A stretch of DNA of 5,841 nt. It comes from DASTCC01 sp035711465 (GTDB lineage Bacteria > Acidobacteriota > Vicinamibacteria > Vicinamibacterales > SCN-69-37). Below are positions 4,746 to 5,841 of the stretch, one piece after another. The stretch's first letter is position 1. Each line of letters begins with the position of its first letter. The stretch lies in contig DASTCC010000508.1 in NCBI GenBank assembly GCA_035711465.1, positions 1 to 5,841 of the forward strand, in the 5' to 3' direction. The notes below the pieces were generated by a model, which searched no databases, was not told the DNA's origin, and saw only the letters and a list, made by a program, of their open reading frames with translations. A program made the translations under genes and the position numbers.

Positions 4746-5841
4746 CCGCCGCCGCGCCCCGCCTGCTGCTGATCAGCGATTTCACGATTGCCGGGCTGGC
4801 GCCGTACCTCGCGTCGGGCGACGAACCGCGCATCGAGGCGTCAACCGCGCCGTTCGATCAGGTCGTGCCCGTGCTGCTCGACGCCGGCGCCGGATGCTGG
4901 TCGCCACGTCCGGACGCGGCGTTCGTGTGGACGCGGCCGCAGTCGATTCGCGCCTTCGCGCGTGCCGCAGGCAACGACCCGGTCGCCATCGACGATCTCC
5001 TGAGTGACGTCGACGCCTTTGCCGACGCCGTCATCGGCGCTGCCGGTCGGGCCGGTTCGATCTTCGTCGCCAGCTGGACGATGCCTGCCTACGAACGCGG
5101 GCTTGGCATGCTGAACTTCGATCCCAAAGTCGGGCTCGCCTATCTGATCGGGCGGATGAACCTGAGACTGGCGGAACGGTTCTCCGGCCATCGCACCATT
5201 CACCTGCTCGATGCCGCCCGGTGGCAGGCGCTTGCCGGATCGGCCGGCGTCAACCCCAAGCTCTGGCACCTCGGCAAGATCGCGTTCGGTCCGGAGGTGC
5301 TGCAGCATGCGGCGGCGGATCTCAAGGCTGGTCTTGCCGCCACCCGCGGCCGCACGCGCAAGCTCGTCGTCGTCGATCTCGACGAGACTCTGTGGGGCGG
5401 CGTCGTCGGCGACGTCGGCTGGCAGCAGCTGCGGCTCGGCGGACACGACGCGTTCGGCGAGGCGTACGTCGCCTTTCAGCGCGCGCTGAAGCGGCTGACG
5501 CGGCGTGGCATCGTGCTGGCCATCGTCAGCAAGAACACCGAGGCGATCGCGCTCGAGGCGATCGATCAGCATCCGGAGATGGTCCTCCGCCGCGACGATT
5601 TCGTCGGCTGGCGGATCAACTGGCAGGACAAGGCGGCGAACATCGCCGAGCTGGCGGCCGAGATCAATCTCGGTCTGGACAGCGTCGTCTTCATCGACGA
5701 CAACCCCGCCGAGCGCGCCCGCGTGCGCGGCGCGTTGCCCGACGTGCTGGTCCCCGAATGGCCCGCCGACAAGCTGCTCTACGAGCAGGCGCTCGCCAGT
5801 CTGACGTGCTTCGACACGCTCACGGTGAGCGACGAGGACCG
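4742..5841 (+). CDS. FkbH-like HAD-IIIC glyceryl-ACP synthase/phosphatase (3' truncated)
   Basis: The first 366 residues of an FkbH-like protein; the frame is open at the right edge. FkbH homologues take the glyceryl group of 1,3-bisphosphoglycerate, remove phosphate and load it onto an ACP. Residues 7-200 are the N-terminal SGNH-like region, beginning LLLISDFTI, where the usual GDS nucleophile serine motif is replaced by SDF. Residues 208-345 are the HAD domain: motif I DLDET at 212-216 (nucleophile D212, acid/base D214) followed by LWGGVVGD, motif II with S263 and K264 (IVSKN), a conserved HPEMVLRRDDF at 277-287, and motif III IDDNP at 318-322. All HAD catalytic residues are intact. Relatives often run to about 550-650 residues with a C-terminal acyltransferase-like domain, so roughly the last third lies beyond the window. 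The ATG overlaps the ACP stop by 4 bases. Identity is strong; the final product is unknown. Confidence 0.93.
   Translation, partial: MTAAAPRLLLISDFTIAGLAPYLASGDEPRIEASTAPFDQVVPVLLDAGAGCWSPRPDAAFVWTRPQSIRAFARAAGNDPVAIDDLLSDVDAFADAVIGAAGRAGSIFVASWTMPAYERGLGMLNFDPKVGLAYLIGRMNLRLAERFSGHRTIHLLDAARWQALAGSAGVNPKLWHLGKIAFGPEVLQHAAADLKAGLAATRGRTRKLVVVDLDETLWGGVVGDVGWQQLRLGGHDAFGEAYVAFQRALKRLTRRGIVLAIVSKNTEAIALEAIDQHPEMVLRRDDFVGWRINWQDKAANIAELAAEINLGLDSVVFIDDNPAERARVRGALPDVLVPEWPADKLLYEQALASLTCFDTLTVSDED

Noticed and set aside
4841..5572. 243-residue minus-strand frame within the FkbH-like gene
   Set aside because: It is the antisense shadow of a gene with intact HAD motifs and has no recognisable domain.

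Overview
The window is uniformly GC-rich, with G or C at most third codon positions. Three features together suggest a member of the Acidobacteriota, possibly the Vicinamibacteria: a Ser/Thr kinase carrying a membrane segment and TPR repeats, a secreted protein with a PEP-CTERM sorting tail, and this codon bias. The assignment is inferred from gene content; there is no marker gene here.

Layout. (1) Positions 3-317 hold the 3' end of a Pro/Arg-rich reading frame of unknown function that enters from outside the window. (2) Positions 358-2970 (+) encode a complete 870-residue membrane Ser/Thr kinase: N-terminal catalytic domain, one transmembrane helix, then a TolB/FlgO-like region and a long TPR array. 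A TAGAAT box 38 bases before its start may be a -10 element. (3) Positions 2936-3829 (-) encode a secreted matrixin-type zinc metalloprotease with a full HExxHxxGxxH site, a Met-turn, a signal peptide and a C-terminal PEP-CTERM anchor. It converges on the kinase gene and the two coding regions overlap by 35 bp. (4) Positions 3830-4042 are a divergent intergenic region. On the minus strand it carries a good match to a sigma-54 (-24/-12) promoter for the protease, and it also holds two inverted repeats. (5) From 4043 to the right edge runs a tightly overlapping operon: a VOC/glyoxalase-fold protein, a stand-alone acyl carrier protein, and an FkbH-like HAD-IIIC protein cut off by the window end.

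How they work together. The FkbH plus ACP pair is the known module for loading a glyceryl unit from 1,3-bisphosphoglycerate onto a carrier protein, giving glyceryl-ACP for a polyketide, lipid or glycan-modifying pathway that probably continues downstream. The VOC protein is translationally linked to them and so is likely a pathway partner, but its substrate is unknown. The PEP-CTERM protease would be exported, sorted by an exosortase and possibly placed under RpoN control; in other PEP-CTERM bacteria this sorting is linked to exopolysaccharide production. A functional link between the protease and the glyceryl-ACP operon rests only on their shared intergenic region. No RNA genes, insertion sequences or CRISPR arrays were seen.
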